NCBI GenBank assembly: GCA_020438245.1
Contig: JAGQUY010000166.1
Span: 1 to 7,782, forward strand
Direction: 5' to 3'
Length of the DNA stretch: 7,782 nucleotides
DNA from: Bacteroidota bacterium
Lineage (GTDB): Bacteria > CLD3 > SB21
Shown here in pieces: positions 6,057 through 7,782 of the stretch (positions within the stretch are counted from its first letter, which is position 1; each line of letters starts with the position of its first letter). The notes under the pieces were generated by a model. That model saw only the letters and a program-made list of their open reading frames with translations, ran no database searches and was not told the origin of the DNA. The position numbers and the translations under genes are program-made.

Positions 6057-6716
6057 ATGAGGCCATCGTCTACAGATGAAGTACGCAAAATGTATGATGA
6101 AACGGCAGACTCGTACGCGCTGATGATGGACACGGAAATACGCCTTCCAGTCTATGCCGATGTCCTCGGGCGCCTGCGGGATCGTATTACGAACACAACC
6201 GGTGCGGTTGTCGATACCGCCTGTGGATCCGGGCACATGCTCTCAATGTACCGCGAACGGTATGATCAGAAACACGCACTCTTGGGAATAGATTTGTCAC
6301 CGCGTATGGTTGCAATCGCTGAAGAAAAGCTCGGACCTGAAGCGCGCGTGACTGTTGGCGATATGCGCGATCTGTCTTTCGTAGAGGACGAATCATGCAG
6401 CGCGGTTCTAAATTTTTTTGCCCTTCACCACGTGAATTCCGTGGATGCCAGATTGGTTTTTCGTGAGTGGTTTCGGATTTTGGGACCCGGTGGACAGCTT
6501 GTTGTCGCAACATGGGAAGGTGATGGCGCTATTGACTACGGAGAAGAGTCGGACATCGTTGCCCTCAGATACAGTGGCAAAGAGATGGCAGCGTGGGCAG
6601 AGGAAGCAGGGTTTGTGATAACCCGATGTGTTGTCGAGCCAGTGGAAGATTTTCCTATGGACGCTGTGTATCTGGAGGCAGTGAGGGAAGCTCTCCTCAC
6701 GGGACAAGCCGGCTGA
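6057..6716 (+). CDS. Class I SAM-dependent methyltransferase
   Basis: This encodes a 219-residue soluble protein. It opens with a helix, YDETADSYALMMD (13-25), typical of Methyltransf_11/25-type enzymes. Motif I is VVDTACGSGH (51-60), GIDLS (77-81) carries the acidic SAM residue, GDMRDLSF (101-108) is the adenine-binding turn, and LNFFALHHV (118-126) is motif IV. LGPGGQLVVATWEGDGAIDY (142-161) then leads to SDIVALRYSGKEMAAWAEEA (165-184), a C-terminal pattern that marks a particular uncharacterised subfamily. The substrate is unknown, and the sequence is not close to either of the other two methyltransferases here. The start is firm: CAGGAGA at 6047-6053 lies just before the ATG. Its closeness to the AHSA1-like gene (21 nt) suggests one transcript and perhaps a shared small-molecule ligand, which is inference. 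Confidence 0.92.
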   Translation: MRPSSTDEVRKMYDETADSYALMMDTEIRLPVYADVLGRLRDRITNTTGAVVDTACGSGHMLSMYRERYDQKHALLGIDLSPRMVAIAEEKLGPEARVTVGDMRDLSFVEDESCSAVLNFFALHHVNSVDARLVFREWFRILGPGGQLVVATWEGDGAIDYGEESDIVALRYSGKEMAAWAEEAGFVITRCVVEPVEDFPMDAVYLEAVREALLTGQAG

Positions 6717-6798
6717 TGCAGAATCATTGCAGCTTTGATCATTCTAAAAGCCGATTGGTCTATTTTTGATGTGCCTCAATTTGAAATGGAGACGAACG

Positions 6799-6864
6799 AT
6801 GAAGCTACGTGTGGTTGTCCTTGATGAGGGTTCGGAATTTAGCCGGATATTTCATTCTCTTTAA
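6799..6864 (+). CDS. Possible 21-residue small ORF or leader
   Basis: ATG 6799 opens a 21-codon frame (MKLRVVVLDEG..., ending IFHSL) that stops 14 nt before the next gene. TGGAG at 6787-6791 is 7 nt from the ATG, a better ribosome binding site than several longer genes here have. It could be a leader peptide, the remnant of a lost gene, or chance. I recognise no family. A second overlapping 12-codon frame starts at 6786 without a ribosome binding site. Confidence 0.3.
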   Translation: MKLRVVVLDEGSEFSRIFHSL

Positions 6865-6878
6865 CCAAAAAAGGCCAC

Positions 6879-7598
6879 ATGAACAGCGTTCCGAAAGAAA
6901 AAAGCAAAATTTCCGATCGTCGACTGTACCTTGGTGCTGCCCTTATTGCAACGCTCATCATGATCGCGGGTTTTGCCAGAACCTACTACTTTATGGGCCT
7001 ATTCAACAATCCTTCCCTCTCCACATTACTTCACGCGCATGGCATGGTGATGACGTTGTGGTTTGCCGTATTTATCACGCAGGTCCTGCTTGTTCGAGTT
7101 CGTCGCGTGAATCTCCATCGTTCGCTCGGCTGGATCGCCGCAGGGCTTTCCATCATGGTAGTTATCTTGGGATTTGCGGCGGGAATTTCAGGCGCAAGGA
7201 ATGGCCATACAAACGGCGATCTTCCGCCTCTCGTTTTTTTGATGTTCCCGCTTTCGATTATGTTGATTTTTGCGTTGTTAACCGGAATCGCGGTTTATTA
7301 TCGGCGTCGAAGTGACATCCACAAAAGACTGATGTTGCTCGCCTCGTTGAATATGCTGACGCCGGCGATTGCGCGAATCCCGGGTATTGAATCCGCCGGA
7401 CCTCCGCTGTTTCTTGGATTGACGATTCTATTGGTGATTGGCTGTGTCGCATATGATACCATCCAAAATCGGAGGCTCCATCCGGCCTATGGCTGGGGAG
7501 GCGGACTATTAATCATTTCTTTTCCGCTGAGATTTCTTCTTGCACATACGGATGCATGGCTAAACTGGGCTACCTGGTTAGTGGCGTATTTCAGCTGA
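6879..7598 (+). CDS. Seven-helix histidine-rich membrane protein of unknown function
   Basis: This encodes 239 residues with about seven membrane helices at roughly 17-34, 52-72, 84-104, 117-141, 151-170, 176-195 and 204-222. Conserved-looking histidines sit near helix ends: HAHG (H52 and H54), LHRSLGW (H80), DIHKRLMLLASL (H148) and LHPAYGW (H201). The HxHG...HRxLGW...HKRLMLLA pattern occurs in a widespread group of bacterial membrane proteins, sometimes grouped with DUF2306-like proteins, that has no assigned function. The arrangement resembles heme- or metal-binding membrane proteins, but no heme motif can be proven. AAAGG (6869-6873) lies 5 nt before ATG 6879. The next gene follows after 27 nt and also encodes a membrane protein, so the two probably form one unit. 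Confidence 0.82.
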   Translation: MNSVPKEKSKISDRRLYLGAALIATLIMIAGFARTYYFMGLFNNPSLSTLLHAHGMVMTLWFAVFITQVLLVRVRRVNLHRSLGWIAAGLSIMVVILGFAAGISGARNGHTNGDLPPLVFLMFPLSIMLIFALLTGIAVYYRRRSDIHKRLMLLASLNMLTPAIARIPGIESAGPPLFLGLTILLVIGCVAYDTIQNRRLHPAYGWGGGLLIISFPLRFLLAHTDAWLNWATWLVAYFS

Positions 7599-7625
7599 AA
7601 TTAGTGCATGGTTGAGAACACCGCG

Positions 7626-7782
7626 ATGAACACTTTAACTTTGTTGCAGAAACCAAGTGCTTTTGTACCGGTTGTTATGTCGCTTTCGGCACTCGCAACG
7701 GTGCTTTTTCATTTAACTCTGGTTGGTACAGCTCCACAGCCCGATGAAGGCATGGCTGCCCATGTATGGCAATTGCTGATGG
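7626..7782 (+). CDS. Small membrane protein, 3' end missing
   Basis: The frame is open to the window edge and shows 52 residues. A membrane helix spans about 13-33 (FVPVVMSLSALATVLFHLTL), followed by VGTAPQPDEGMAAHVWQLLM (33-52). That segment resembles conserved small membrane proteins with a PQ.DEG.AAH.WQLLM signature and no known function. An in-frame ATG at 7608 would add six residues; I prefer 7626 because the upstream start has no purine-rich site, while GAGAA precedes 7626, although the distance is long. Its position 27 nt after the seven-helix gene suggests co-transcription. Confidence 0.65.
   Translation, partial: MNTLTLLQKPSAFVPVVMSLSALATVLFHLTLVGTAPQPDEGMAAHVWQLLM

Noticed and set aside
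5550..6236. Minus-strand 228-codon open frame
   Set aside because: It is antisense to the AHSA1-like gene and the start of the methyltransferase gene, both of which carry clear family motifs.
6809..7315. 168-codon open frame overlapping the seven-helix membrane protein
   Set aside because: It lies in another frame of a gene with clear membrane helices and conserved motifs. Its own translation shows no domain and has shadow-like composition.
930..7782. Integron-like cassette array (VOC, DinB, AHSA1, methyltransferases and small membrane proteins are common cassette cargo)
   Set aside because: I could not find paired attC core sites (RYYYAAC and GTTRRRY with inverted repeats) in the gaps between genes. 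One gene is inverted, and several genes have their own leaders or sit too close together for attC sites.

Overview
The window reads as an ordinary bacterial chromosomal stretch of small, mostly single-domain accessory genes. Ten complete protein genes and two genes cut by the window edges are supported. There are no rRNA, tRNA, CRISPR, transposase or integrase sequences that I can recognise. Base composition is close to balanced and looks even throughout. Several starts have clear Shine-Dalgarno sequences (GGAGGA, AGGAGA, AAAGGA), and one protein has a Sec-type signal peptide. The gene families (signal-peptide DinB protein, a conserved VOC subfamily, an NAPE-PLD-like MBL hydrolase, small conserved membrane proteins) suggest a Gram-negative bacterium. 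A relative of the Bacteroidota/Rhodothermota group, Acidobacteriota or Leptospirales would fit, but I cannot place it from this sequence alone.

Layout, left to right. (1) 1-732: the 3' part of a gene joining a LolA-like beta-sheet segment to an NTF2/SnoaL-like domain. (2) 930-2157: two adjacent, unrelated SAM-dependent methyltransferases, one soluble and one with an N-terminal membrane anchor, 4 nt apart and probably co-transcribed. (3) 2308-2559: a GlsB/YeaQ/YmgE-type stress membrane protein. (4) 2676-3254: an exported DinB-family protein. (5) 3280-4317, minus strand: a metallo-beta-lactamase-fold hydrolase of the NAPE-PLD/RomA type, convergent with the DinB gene. A perfect 10-bp inverted repeat lies at the junction. 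(6) 4455-4877: a VOC (glyoxalase-fold) protein divergent from the hydrolase. (7) 5056-5499: a four-helix membrane protein. (8) 5592-6716: an AHSA1/SRPBCC protein followed closely by a third methyltransferase. (9) 6879-7598: a seven-helix, histidine-rich membrane protein, then 7626-7782: the start of a second small membrane protein that runs off the edge.

The genes do not form one recognisable pathway. The plausible co-transcribed units are 930-2157, 5592-6716 and 6879-7782; the others appear to be separate units with their own leaders. The mix (detoxification-type VOC, DinB and MBL folds, small-molecule methyltransferases, stress membrane proteins) resembles a stress or housekeeping accessory region. 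I found no strong candidate for a new multi-gene system. The points most worth checking are the lipoprotein-fold/NTF2 fusion, the histidine-rich seven-helix protein with its partner, the Asp-for-His change in the exported DinB protein, and a short ORF with a good ribosome binding site at 6799.
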